A stretch of DNA of 64,000 nucleotides from Larus michahellis (GCF_964199755.1 NC_133917.1:5895967-5959966); one strand, 5' to 3'; shown: positions 7,981 through 18,289, numbered from the stretch's first letter. Program-made: numbers and translations. The notes: generated from the letters alone by a model not told the origin.

Positions 7981-10343
7981 TCAGGGGCGGCGGGGGGGGG
8001 CAGCAGGGCTGCCGTCGGCGGCGGGGGGGCCCGGCATGGTCCCACTCTCCAGCTGCCGGTCCCGCAGGCTCCGGATGTAGCTCTGGGGGGGGGACACACA
8101 TGGGGGTCAGCGTGGCCCCACGGCCACCGGCATGACCCCCTCCCCCCCCCCCCGGGACGCGGACTCACCGGGGCCAGCACGTCGCCTGCGTAGCGCTGGA
8201 CGGGGGGGGGCTTGCGGCGGTAGGTGCCCTCGGGGGGGGCCAGGCTCTGCCCGCGCTTGGCCGCCTTCTGCCGGATGCGCGGCGGCTGCAGCCGCTTCTG
8301 CCTCCGGACGAGGGGGGCTGTGGGGAACGACCCCCCCCCCGCCAGTGACACCCCTGTCCCCACGGTCATCCCCGTCCCCATCCTGTCCCCGCTGTGGTCC
8401 CCACCCCCCCCCAGCACCAGCCACATCCCCCTCCCCATCACTTTCCCTTCCCGTCCTCCCTGTCCCATCCCATCCCCGTCCCAATCCTATCCCTATTGCA
8501 ATCCCCATCCCTGTCCCATCCCATCCTGTCCCATTCCAATCCCCTCCCATCCCCCTCTCCATCCTATTCCAGTCCCCATCCCTGTCCCCATCCCAATCCC
8601 GTCCCCATCCCCGTCCCATCCCAATGCCTGTCCCCATCCCCATCCCAATCCTCTCTGTTGCAATCCTCATCCCAATCCCCATCCTGTCCCATTCTAATCC
8701 CATCCCATCCCCCTCTCCGTCCCATCCCAGTCCCCATCCCAATCCCCATCCCCATCCCTGTCCCAATCCCATCCTGTCCCCATCCCAGTCCCCATCCCAA
8801 TCCCCATCCCGTCCCCCTCTTCGTCCTATTCCAGTCCCAATCCCGTCCCCATCCCCGTCCCATCCCAATCCCATCCCGTCTCCATCCCAATCCCTGTCTC
8901 CATCCCATCCCGTCCCCATCCCGTCCTGTCTCCATCTCCATCCCCATCCTTATCCCAACCCCATCCCAATCCCATCCCATCTCCATCCCCGTGCCCATCC
9001 CCCTCACATCCCATCCCAATTCCAACCCCATCCCACCCCCCCATCCCCTGGCACCCCCTCCCCCACCTTCTCCCCCCTCACCCCCCCCATCTTCCCCGTG
9101 GGTGGGTGGGTGCCCCCGGCTCACCCTGTCCGTGGGAGCACCCGCGGGCCGTCACCTTCCACTGGAGCAGGACGTGGAGGGCGCCGAGCGCGGGCCAAGC
9201 CCCCAGCAGGGCCCAGCTCCGCCAGCACAGGGCCCCGGCGGGCGCCAGCCGCAGCCGCTGCTGCACGTAGAGCGCCAGCGCCGGCCCCTCCGCCAAGTAA
9301 TCGGCGCAGACCACCACGGCGGCGGCGCCGCAGAGCCCGGTGGCCAGGACGGTCACCGCCTTGGGCCACCGCAGGGCCAGCAGGGCGCAGAGCAGTGCCA
9401 GCCCCAGCAAACCCCCCGCCGGCACCCAGGGGCTCGGCGGCGGCGGCGCCGCCGGCGTCACCGTCACCAGGGCGGCGGTGGCCAGCAGCAGCCCCAGCAG
9501 CAGCCCGGTGGTGAAGAGCCCCACGCTGCGCAGCAGGAGCGTGACCAGCCCGCAGAGCAGCCCGATGGCCAGGGCGATGCCCGCGCTGGCCTCCAGGCTC
9601 AGCTCCGTCTCCAGCACCCGCTCCTTGTAGCAGAGGAGGAAGATGACGGTGGAGCCGAAGAGCAGCCCCGAGAGGAACATGACGGCCTTGAAGCAGCGGT
9701 AGCCTGGGGCGGCGCGGGGGTGTCACCGGGGGCTGCCCCACGGCTGCGCCCCACCGCAGCCCCTGTGCCATCCCCTCTGGCGGGGGGTGTCACTGGGGGC
9801 TGCCTCACGGTGAGCCCCAGGGCTGCGCTCTGCTCCCCCCCCGGCCCCCCCGGCATCCCTCTCCTTGTCCCCCACCCACCTTGTCCCTGCAAAGCTCCTC
9901 CCTCTGTCCCTGCTGTGCCCCCCAAGTGAGCCCCTTCTCTGCCCCCCATCAATACTTCCAGCTGTGCCCCCCCCCAGTGCCCCCCCCATCCATACACCCC
10001 CATCCACGCCCTCTCTGCCCCCCCAGTGCCCTCTGTCCATCCATAGCCCCATCCATGCTGCCCCCACCCCGTGCCCCCCATCCTGTGCCCCCCATTCATA
10101 CCCCCCCTGTGCCCCCCATCCATACTTCCCATCTGCGCCCCCCCCGGTGACCCTCCCCGCCTCCCATTCATAGCCCCCACCTGTGTCCCCCCATATGCCC
10201 CCCATCCATGCCCCCCCCGTACCGAAGCACCCGCAGAGCAGCCCGCAGAGGGCCCCGAGGGCGCAGAGGGCGGCGGGGACGGGCTCGTGGGGCGGGGGGG
10301 GCTCCAGGGCGCAGTGGGGCGCAGGGGGGGTGCCGGCCTCCAT
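7981..10343 (-). CDS. TMEM198B: Transmembrane protein 198 family, TMEM198B by synteny
   Basis: Four minus-strand exons, 10343-10223, 9703-9125, 8317-8169 and 8082-7981, join in frame to 316 codons plus TGA. Donors are GTACGG, GTGAGC and GTGAGT. The first exon encodes a proline-rich start and the first hydrophobic segment ([17 protein letters not shown]). Exon 2 begins with [14 protein letters not shown] and carries the rest of the membrane core, with [20 protein letters not shown] and [20 protein letters not shown]. Exon 3 is a basic cytoplasmic tail ([20 protein letters not shown]); exon 4 opens [18 protein letters not shown]198 is a multi-pass membrane protein that promotes LRP6 phosphorylation in Wnt signalling. 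The human copy at this locus is annotated as a pseudogene; this one is intact. Confidence 0.92.
8410..9065. repeat. CCCATC-type hexamer minisatellite in the TMEM198-like gene intron
   Basis: The stretch is made of CCCATCCC joined to AATCC, GTCC or TGTCC, with a basic step of about 6 and 12 bp. It fills most of the intron between exons 8169-8317 and 9125-9703. It yields long Pro/Ser/Ile-rich frames on the plus strand and Gly/Asp/Trp-rich frames on the minus strand, none of them coding. Confidence 0.93.
9900..10200. repeat. C-rich degenerate repeat in intron 1 of the TMEM198-like gene
   Basis: Irregular units resemble CCCCCCATCCATACCCCC. It sits between exon 1 (10223-10343) and exon 2 (9125-9703). 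Confidence 0.75.
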
Positions 10344-10454
10344 CGCCCGGGGGGGGGGCTGGGGGGCGGGGGGGGGCTGAGCCCTTGCTGCGGCCCCGCA
10401 ACCTCCCCCCCCCACCCCCGCCGCCTCCACATCTGGCAGCGGCACCGCGGGGGG

Positions 10455-11145
10455 GGCACATCTAGGGGGGGAACTGGGCTGGGGGGACTGGGGGACGCTG
10501 GGGGGGAACTGGGAATGGTGGGGAGCTGCTGGGGGGGGCTGGGGGCAATGGGAGCGCTGGGAGTGACTGTGGACAGGGAACCGGGGAACTGGGAGCCACT
10601 GGGAACAGCGAGCTGGGGCACCGGGAGCTACTGGGAGCACTGGGAGGGGGAACTGGGGGCGACTGGGAGGGGGAACTGGGAACAGTGAACTGGGGACACT
10701 GGGAGCTACTGGGGAGAGTGAACTGGGGCACCGAGAGCTACGAGCAGGGGGAACTGGGGGCTACTGGGAGCGCCGGGAGGGGGAACTGGGAGCGACTGGG
10801 AGCTGCTGGGAGGGGGCACTGGGAACAGCGAGCTGGGGACACTGGGAGCTACTGGGAGGGGGAACTGGGAGCGGCTGGGCACAGTGAACTGCGGGCACCG
10901 GGAGCTACTGGGGGCACTGGGAGCGGGAACTGGGAGCTACTGGGAGCGCTGGGAGGGGGAACTGGGAGCTACTGGGGGCGACTGGGGACAGTGAACTGGT
11001 GCACCGGGAGCACTGGGAGGGGGCACTGGGAACAGCGAGCTGGGGGCACTGGGAGCTACTGGGAGGGGGAACTGGGAGCGGCTGGGGACAATGAGCTGAG
11101 GGCACCGGGAGCTACTGGGGGCACTGGGAGGGGGCGCTGGGAGCG
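10455..11145. repeat. G-rich minisatellite, ACTGGGAGCTACTGGGAG type
   Basis: Units of about 10-25 bp combine ACTGGGAGCTACTGGGAG, GGGGGAACTGGGA and GACACTGGGAGC, with GAGCT and GGGG motifs throughout. It lies between TMEM198-like coding exon 1 and its putative non-coding first exon near 11234, so in a 5' intron of that gene. The G-rich strand is the plus strand. Confidence 0.92.
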
Positions 11146-11650
11146 GGGTCCGGGCTGTCGGGGCTGGGGGGCGCCGGTCGGGGGGGGGCGTGTGGGGGCT
11201 CCGCCGGGTCCCGCCGCCCCTCCCGGGACTCACCCTGCCGCCGCCGGAGCCGGGGGTCGCGGTGGGGCCGGGCCGGGCCGCGGGGCCCGGCCGGGGGCGG
11301 GGGCGGGCCCGGGGCGGGGAGGGGCCGCTGGGGGTCCCGCGCGGGGGCGGTGGGGCCGGGACCGGGGAGGGGGGGGGGGTGTGGGGGGGCGGCGGGGCCC
11401 CCCCGATGCCCCCGGTCCGGGACAGAGGCGCTTTGTGCCCGGGGGTCACGTGACGGGGGTCAGCGCAGGACGCGGGGCTCCCCCCGGGGAACGGAGGGGG
11501 CGCTGCCCCTTTAAGAGGGCGGGGCCGCAGCGGGGGCCGAGGCCACGCCCCTCCCGGAAGTAGGAGGTGGCGGCGGGCGGCGCGCGGGCGGAAGGCGGAA
11601 GTGAGGCGGGTTGAGGGACCCCGGGGGGGGGCGGGAGGCGGCGGCGACCC
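11146..11650. promoter_or_regulatory. Probable bidirectional CpG-island promoter of TMEM198-like (-) and DNAJC14 (+)
   Basis: Extremely CpG-rich sequence. A consensus minus-strand donor (CAGG then GTGAGT, exon edge at 11234) marks a likely non-coding first exon of the TMEM198-like gene. On the plus strand, a non-coding DNAJC14 exon ends at 11672 before GTGAGTCC. ETS-type GGAAGT sites lie at about 11555 and 11596, and CCCCTTTAAGAGGGCGGGG is near 11505. TSS positions are not visible. Confidence 0.6.
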
Positions 11651-11879
11651 CCCCCCCGCCGGCACCGGCGCGGTGAGTCCCCACCCCCACCCCCCTTCCA
11701 AACCCCCCCGGGGTCCCTGTCGGTCCCCGCCAGCCCCGGGGTGCGGGGGGGCCGCGGCGGGACAGGCCGCGGCGGGACTCCGAGCGCCGCCTTTAGGGTG
11801 AAATCCCCCGAAATCGGCCTCGGGGAGGGGGGGGGGATGTTCCGTGGGCACCCGGAGCTGGTCGGGGGGGGCCCGGGGC

Positions 11880-12125
11880 CGGGCTAGGGATCACTGGGGC
11901 TGGGCCACGGGTGTCCCGGGGCCGTTGGGGTTCCGGGGCCGGTTCGGGGGGCGGGGGTCCCGGGGCCGTTGGGTTCCCGGGGCCAGGCTGGGGATCACCG
12001 GGGCTGGGCCAAGGGGGACCTGGGGCCGTTGTCGGAGGTTCCCGGGGCCAGGTTGGGCATCACCGGGGCTGGGCTAGGGGGTTCCCGGGGCCGGTGCGGG
12101 GGTCCCCGGTACCGGTCGGGGCCGC
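11880..12125. repeat. GC-rich tandem repeat in DNAJC14 intron 1
   Basis: Four to five imperfect units combine GGGATCACCGGGGCTGGGCC with CCGGGGCCGTTGG and TTCCCGGGGCCAGG, with a period of roughly 50-65 bp. It lies between the non-coding exon (ends 11672) and the first coding exon (starts 12149). Confidence 0.8.
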
Positions 12126-12159
12126 GCTGACCCCACTCTCGTTTCCAGGGCCCGGCAGG

Positions 12160-12174
12160 ATGGCTGTGACCTAG
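12160..12174 (+). promoter_or_regulatory. DNAJC14: Short upstream open reading frame in the DNAJC14 leader
   Basis: After the acceptor TTTCCAG (exon from 12149), the first ATG opens MAVT and then a TAG. The main start at 12204 is 30 bases further on, in GGGATGG. The uORF would be the first start met in this exon and could lower translation of the main frame. Confidence 0.6.
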
Positions 12175-12203
12175 GCCCGGCCGGGGCCAGCGGGGCCGCC
12201 GGG

Positions 12204-14560
12204 ATGGAGCAGCCCCGGTACCGGGAAACGGCAGCGGATGAAGGGAGCGACGGCCCCGGCTGGAGCCCGGAGCCCCCCGGGAGCGGCGGGGGGGGCAGCG
12301 CTGCCTGGAACGGGAGCTGCGGCCTGGGGGACGCCACCGACCTGCCCTTCCCCGGCCCCGGCTGCACCTGCCGCTACCAGGGGGAACCGGCTGCCCCCTT
12401 GAGTCCTGAGCGGCGCGACGGATCCTGCAGCCTGTCCTGCCATCACCGGGACACTGCTGCCCCCCCGGAGCCACCGCGGCCAGGTGAGGAGGACGGAGCC
12501 AGCGAGGAGGGCGCGGGGAAGAGCCGGAGGACGCGGAGGCGGCAGCGGCAGCGCTCGGGGAAGGAGGAGAGCGGCCGGCGCGAGGGCAAGCGGCAGCGGC
12601 CGGTGCGGAAGAGGAGCCGCGGGGACGACAGCGAGTTGCCGGGGCCGGTGGAGGAGCCAGCTGGCTGCCAGGGGCTGTTGGCCCGGGGGCTACTGGCCCG
12701 GGCGCGCAGGCTGGGCGCGGAGGCCGGCGGGTGGCTGCTCTGCTCCTGCTGCCGCCTGGGCACTGGGGACTTGTGCTGGGCGCGGGCTGGCGTGCGGGGC
12801 TGGGGCCGGCGAGTAGGCCAGCGGGCCCGCAGCAGCTGCCTGAGGGCAGCCCGGTGGCTACGGGCTGGGGCAGGGCTCTTCCTCCGCCTGCTCTGGATGC
12901 TCTGCGCCCTCCTCCTCCTCCTCCTCATGCTGCTGCTGGGCAGCCTGCGGCTCTGCTGGCGCCTCTGCGCTGCCGCGCTGGCCACTGGCGCCCATCGGCT
13001 GGGCAGCAGCCGGCAAGTAGCCCGGCTCCTAGCCCTCCTGGACGTGGCCGTGCTCCGCAGGACGTGGGGGCTCCTCGGGGAGAGCCGGACTTGCCGCTAC
13101 CTCTGGGACTGGTTGCAGAGGCGGCGAGCTCCCCCCTGGGTGGCCGGAGGGGACGGGCTGGGGGCCGGGGGGGCTCCTGCCGGCTCCGAGGAGGAGGTGA
13201 GCCGCTTGCTGGCCATGGCCGAGGTGCCCGAGGAGGAGCTGAACCCCTTCCAGGTGCTGGGCGTGGAGGCCACGGCGTCGGAGGCCGAGCTGAAGAAAGC
13301 CTATCGGCGACTGGCGGTGCTGGTGTGTGCTGGGCAGGGGGGTGGGGTGGGGGGGGTGTCTCTGGGTGGTGGGTGTCCCCCCACCCCTGGGAGACGGCGC
13401 TGAGGTTTCCGGCTTCTCCCAGGTCCACCCGGACAAGAACCAGCACCCGCGGGCGGAGGCGGCGTTCAAGGTGCTGCGGGCGGCCTGGGACATCGTCAGC
13501 AGCCCCGAGAGGAGGAAGGAGTATGAGATGTGAGTGGGTGACGCCAGGGGGAGGACGGGACACGGGGAGGCTGCGGGGACCCCCCCCTGCCCCACGCAGG
13601 GTCTGAGCCCGGTTCCCCTCCCTCCGCAGGAAGCGGATGGCGGAGAGCGAGCTGACGAGGTCCATGAGCGAGTTCCTGAGCCGGCTGCAGGACGACCTGA
13701 AGGAGGCCATGAACACCATGATGTGCAGCAAGTGCCAGGGCAAGCACAAGTAGGTGCCGCGGGTGGGGGGCACCACATCTGGGGGGGCCCTGCAGTGAGA
13801 GGGGGGTTCAGAAACACCTGCCCTTGCCGCAGGAGGTTCGAGATGGACCGGGACCCCCTCAGCGCCCGGTACTGCGCCGAGTGCGGGGTGCTGCACCCCG
13901 CCGAGGAGGGCGATTTCTGGGCCGAGTCCAGCCTGCTGGGGCTGAAGATCACCTACTTCGCCATGATGGAGGGGAAGATCTACGACATTACGGGTGGGTG
14001 CTGCTTTCCACAGCCCCCCACCCCTGGCCCTGTGTGGGGGCCGCTGGCTGTCACCCCCCCCTGTGCCGGGGGCAGCATGACCCTGACCGGTGGCCGCGTC
14101 TCTCCCGGCAGAGTGGGCCGGCTGCCAGCGTGTGGGGATCTCCCCCGACACCCACCGCGTCCCCTACCACATCTCCTTTGGCGCCAGAAATGCCGGCCCG
14201 GCCGGGCGGCAGAGGTCAGTGATGGGACACGGCACCAGCTGGGGCCCGGCCCCCATCCGGGGTGGGGGGGCAGGGGGAGCTCCGAGCTCAGCCCAGCCCC
14301 CCCAAATTCCCCTTTCCTCCCCCCGCTGCAGAAGCGCCTCCAAGGGCAGCCCCACCTCGGCCGCCGACCTGCAGGACTTCTTCACCCGCGTCTTTCAGGG
14401 GAGCTCAGGAGCGATGCCTGGGGGGCCCTTCCCGCCGCCCCCCGCCCCCCCGGCGGCAGCATCCCCCCCCGGGGCTCCCCCCAGGGCGGAGGGCACAGTC
14501 CCCAAGGGCGAGACGAAGCACAAGAGGCGGAAGAAGGTGCGTCGGCCGTTCCAGCGCTGA
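12204..14560 (+). CDS. DNAJC14: DnaJ (Hsp40) family member C14
   Basis: Six coding exons, 12204-13322, 13423-13529, 13630-13749, 13833-13993, 14112-14214 and 14332-14560, total 613 codons with TGA (612 aa; human 702). The N-terminal third is low-complexity and Arg-rich, shorter than in mammals. A hydrophobic block around residues 225-250 ([20 protein letters not shown]) holds the membrane segments. The J domain starts about residue 345 with [20 protein letters not shown]; its HPD motif is at 375-377, and the helix after it has [15 protein letters not shown]. The C-terminal region has a conserved cysteine module ([28 protein letters not shown]) and ends in [19 protein letters not shown]14 is an ER membrane co-chaperone of Hsp70, studied for receptor export. 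The donor after exon 12204-13322 is GTGTGT, weaker than the rest. Confidence 0.97.
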
Positions 14561-14595
14561 GCGGATTCTGCTGGGCACGAAAAAGGGCTCTTTCG

Positions 14596-14601
14596 AATAA
14601 A
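14596..14601 (+). terminator. DNAJC14: Polyadenylation signal of DNAJC14 (AATAAA)
   Basis: TTTCGAATAAAA starts 32 bases after the stop codon, so the 3' UTR would be only about 50 bases. ATTAAA at 15605-15610 is a possible distal alternative. Confidence 0.75.
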
Positions 14602-14616
14602 AAAAAATCTATTTTT

Positions 14617-14617
<1 letters not shown>

Positions 14618-14648
<31 letters not shown>
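14618..14648. repeat. T15-A16 homopolymer inverted repeat
   Basis: Fifteen T (14618-14632) are followed directly by sixteen A (14633-14648), just after the DNAJC14 poly(A) signal. It could form a hairpin, or could be the remains of a poly(A) tail. Confidence 0.8.
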
Positions 14649-15708
14649 GAAGGAATCTCTCTCTTTGAAGTGAGCAGGGAGGCTGTGGGCCGCCGGGGCG
14701 AGCGGGAGGAGCTGTGCCTTGGCGCCAGCTGTACCAAAGAGCCCGGCGGGGCGCGGGGCAGCCGGGACGGACGGACAGACGGACGGACCGGCTGCCGCAT
14801 TTCTTCAGGGTTATTGTAAACGTTCAGGTGACGCCTGGTGCTGGGGAGGGAAACCCCCCACCCTGAGCCGCTGCTGCTCCTTCAGCCGCGGGGCCAAAGC
14901 CACCGGGGGCTATTGGGGGACTCACGTGAGTCCCCCCTGGGGGGCAGCCTCTGCCAGCGCCGTTTGCATATTTCTTTTTTAAGCAGCTTGTTCCGTTTTT
15001 TTTTTTTGTTTTTTTTTTTTTTTTTTTTTGCTCGCCCCGAGCTATTTATTACTGCGCACGGCCCCTTTCTGTTCGTACAGCCGCGTATGTTGGCTACGCT
15101 CCTCCTCCTCTTCCTCCTCCCAGCGCGGCCCCAGCGCCTCTGGCCACGCCACTTTGGCTTTTCCTGCCCCAGTTTGGCTCCGGGGACCCTCGTCCCCTTC
15201 TCTCAGCACTGGGGACCAAGAGCATTATTTTTTTAAAAAAAAAAAAAAAAGAAAAAAGCAACGGCAGGAGCTGCTCAGGGGCCACTGCCGAAACTGTGCT
15301 GCGAGTGTTTTTTGCCGAGAAATGTCTCTCCGGCACCTCACCGAGCGTTTAGTGGTTCCCGGCGCTCCACACCGTGGGCCGGGCTGGTCCTTGACGGGGA
15401 GTGACAGCCCTCGGGGGCCACGCGAGGCTCCCCAGGCTGCCACCAGCCCCAGCGGGGCCAAGCCGGCCCCTGCCTGGGCTGAAACGCTCCCGAAACTGCT
15501 GCCGTAGGCGCCACCGTTGCTTTCCACTAACCTTTTTTGTACTCCCAGAGCGGAGCAGCTGGGTTTTAAACGGTAGTGTACTTCTTTCTTATCACTTTTG
15601 TTAAATTAAAAGTACGGTTTGAAGGAGTCTGGCTGGTCTGTGCGGGGAGGGCGGGAGGCGTGAGCTGTTCCCACTTGTCGGGACGCTGCTCCTGTCGTTC
15701 TCAAGTTC
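14649..15708. other. Tail-to-tail interval between DNAJC14 and ORMDL2
   Basis: No coding exon is visible. It contains a 22-bp palindrome at 14915-14936, long T runs near 14996-15030, an A run near 15235-15250, and an ATTAAA at 15605-15610. It may hold a distal 3' UTR of DNAJC14. Confidence 0.6.
14915..14936. repeat. Perfect 22-bp palindrome centred on an E-box
   Basis: GGGGGACTCA, CG and TGAGTCCCCC read identically on both strands, and the centre is TCACGTGA. This core matches bHLH sites of the MITF/TFEB and USF type. Confidence 0.9.
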
Positions 15709-15714
15709 TTTATT
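15709..15714 (-). terminator. ORMDL2: Candidate polyadenylation signal of ORMDL2 (minus strand AATAAA)
   Basis: TTTATT on the plus strand, 326 bases beyond the ORMDL2 stop codon, gives AATAAA on the transcript. No better signal is seen between it and the stop. Confidence 0.6.
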
Positions 15715-16039
15715 ATGGTGGGAACATAGAAAACACGAGGACGAGGGAGGTGTAGGGGGACGACTCTTCCCCCCGCAGTCCGCAGTTCTCCCCTCGCAGG
15801 TGCTTTCTGCGGGGTTACACGGAGGTTACCTCAAAGGAAACACGCACGTGTGACAACCGCTTGCTCCAGACTGCGCGTCTGCGCTTCTCTCTTCACTGAG
15901 GAGATTGCTCCTCCTTGGAGATGGAGGAACCTTACGAACAGCTGGAGCGGCCCCTGCCCGCCTCACCCTTCTCTCCAGCCGGTGCCTCGCGCCGCGCTGG
16001 CGTCCCCGGCTCCGCTGGAAGCGCTGAGCTCGCCGTGTC

Positions 16040-16978
16040 TCAGTATTTATTGATGCCAAAGACCCGCACGCCATGGAACTGGGGCAGCTTGGGCAGAAGG
16101 ACGCTGAGCAGGGAGGCCGTGTTGATGACGAAGTGCGCAGGGTCGTATTTGGTGTAGAAGCTGGTGAGGAGGTACCTGGGCAGGGGGAGAGGGAGACCCC
16201 GGGTGAGCTCAGTGTCGCTCCCACCCTCGCCGCTGCTGGCACTGGGGGGGGATTTCATATGCCTCGCTGGCGTTTCCTGCCCAAAACAGCACCTCGCAGC
16301 TGGGGAACCCTCCTCTCCAGCCCCTGGGCCCATCCCCGCCGGGGCAGCTGTGCTGACAGAAGCTCAACGGTCACACCGCACACCCCAGACTCTCTCCTGC
16401 ACCCTCCCGCCTCGTTCAGCGGCACTCACAGCACTACCGGCGAGATGCTGAGGAACTTGCGCGACGAGGTGCACTGTGTCCCATAGTCGATCTGCTCCCA
16501 GTGCGTGAGGAGACGATCCTTGCCCTGGTCCGGGGTCTCAAACGGGGTCCCCTTCACCGTGTGCAGCAGCAGGTACATGACCTGCAGGTTCCAAGGGGAG
16601 AGGAGACGTAAAGCAAGCCCAGGACAGGCTGCTGCTGGCACAGAAATGGGCTTTGTGCTGTTTCCCGAGCGAAGGACCTTTCAGCGCCAGCCCCCTAGAC
16701 TTTCCCTCGGTGCCCTGTAGGAGTGACGGGACACCGAGCCATCCCCAGCGAAGGCCACCCTGCATGCTCTCCGGCCCAGGGGCGGAGGGGGGGGTGTCAC
16801 TCACCAGGTTGTGAATGACGTTGGTGAGCGTCCAGACCACGGGAATGCTGAAGAAGGGGATGCTGAGGAGAACAATGTGGAGGACCCCCACGGAGATGAC
16901 GTACGCCAGCCAGATGCCCCGGCTGTTCATCACCCGCGTGTTGGGGTTCACCTCGCTGTGTGCCACGCCGACGTTCAT
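16040..16978 (-). CDS. ORMDL2: ORMDL sphingolipid biosynthesis regulator 2
   Basis: Three minus-strand exons, 16978-16805, 16581-16430 and 16175-16040, join in frame to 153 codons plus TGA, exactly the length of human ORMDL2. The start [20 protein letters not shown] follows an acceptor by one base, so a non-coding first exon lies upstream. Exon 1 carries the first two membrane segments ([36 protein letters not shown]). Exon 2 has the conserved [20 protein letters not shown] and [11 protein letters not shown]. Exon 3 ends [24 protein letters not shown] proteins sit in the ER membrane and inhibit serine palmitoyltransferase when ceramide is high. Paralogues ORMDL1 and ORMDL3 are very similar; synteny with DNAJC14 and SARNP decides for ORMDL2. 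Confidence 0.95.
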
Positions 16979-17399
16979 CCTGCAGAAGACAAATGGCGCT
17001 TCTAGAGGTCTCCTCAGAGAGGCTTTCCCCAAATCTCTGCAATTCCTAACCCAGTTCAGGGCTCTTGGCAGAGCCCCAGATCCACGATCTTCCTGCAACA
17101 CTTCTTCACCCCGGCCTTCCCAAGTGCTGAACCCCAACACACCCCTGATGCCAGCTCCCTAATGAGTGACTCCGCATCTCAGCCTTAAGGACAGGAACAC
17201 AAGGGCAAGGAGGAAAGAAAGGAGCTCACCCCCAGTCACCAGAAACGCTGGGAACAAAGTCAGAGCCGCCCCAGGACAGGCTCCGCTCTCCCCAGTGTTC
17301 CCCCCCTTCACCATGAGCCTGGCTCCTCAGCCCTAAGGCAGACGTGGGGCCGGGAAACCATGACAGATCCTTTCCCTCGGGGGGGAATATTGTCCTCCC
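16979..17399 (-). other. ORMDL2 5' intron, unique part
   Basis: Sequence upstream of the ORMDL2 coding start has no recognisable exon. The acceptor AG sits one base before the start codon with a pyrimidine tract ahead of it (TTTGTCTTCTGCAG). Confidence 0.5.
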
Positions 17400-18240
17400 C
17401 AGGGCCGGGTACGCCTGCTCCCCTCACAGCCCTGGCCCCTCAGAGCTCAGCCTCCCTCTCTGTCCCCTCATGGCCCTTTTGCTCACGCCCCCAGTCCCCC
17501 ACAGTCTGTCCCTGACACCATGGCCTCAGCCCCCTGTCCCTTCAGCCCAGTCCTCCCTCCCTGTCCCCTCCTAATCCTGTCCCCTCGCACCTCAGGCCCC
17601 TCACAGCAATGTCACCCCCGCAGCCTGGTCCTTCCTCCCCAGCCCTCACAGTCTGGCCCCGCCACCATGGCCTCGCACCCCCGGCCCCTCAGAGCTCAGT
17701 TCTCCCTCCCTGTCCCCTCACAGCCCCGTCCCCTCCCTCCCTGTCCCCTCTCATCTCAGGCCCCTCCCAGGGATGTCACCTCACAGCCCGGCCCTGCCAC
17801 CATGGCCTTGCACCCCTGTCCCCTCATAGCCCACCCCTCCCTCCCTGTCCCCTTATAGCCCCATCCCCTCCCTCCCTGTCCCCTCATAGCCCTGTCCCCT
17901 TCACAATCCTGTCCCCTCGCACCTCAGGCCCCTCACAGCAATGTCACCTCACAGCCTGGCCCTCCCTCCCCGGGCTCTCACAGCCCCGGCCCCGCTCTCC
18001 CCGCTCCCCCAGCTCCTCGCAGCCCTCTGGCCCCGCTCTCCCCGCATCCCCAGCACCTCAGAGCCCACCCTCCCCTCCCTGTACCCTCACAGCCCCATCC
18101 CCTCCTCCCTGTCCCCTCACAGTCCTGTCCCCTCGCACCTCAGGCCTCTCACAGAGATGTCATCTGACAGCCTGGCCCTACCTCCCCGGCCCTCACAACC
18201 CAGGCCCCTCGCAGCCCTCCGGGCCCCTCTCTCTTCGGCC
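17400..18240. repeat. C-rich degenerate repeat in the ORMDL2 5' intron
   Basis: Irregular units of CTGTCCCCTCACAGCCC, CCTCCCTCCCTGTCCCC and CGCACCTCAGGCCCCTCACA repeat over 0.8 kb. The period is variable. A 269-residue Pro/Ser frame across it is not a gene. Confidence 0.85.
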
Positions 18241-18289
18241 CCTGGCAGCCTCCCGTTCCCGATCGCCCGGCCCCTCGCAGACCCCTGCC

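Noticed and set aside
8132-9929. Plus-strand open frames of 460 and 511 codons rich in Pro and Ser
   Set aside because: They cross the CCCATC minisatellite and run antisense to the well-supported TMEM198-like exons.
12204-14560. A second J-domain gene on the minus strand at 12925-14151
   Set aside because: The 408-codon minus frame is the antisense shadow of DNAJC14 exons and has no J-domain motif itself.
14618-14648. Processed pseudogene poly(A) tail
   Set aside because: The T15-A16 pair follows the DNAJC14 poly(A) signal directly and no retrocopy sequence adjoins it.
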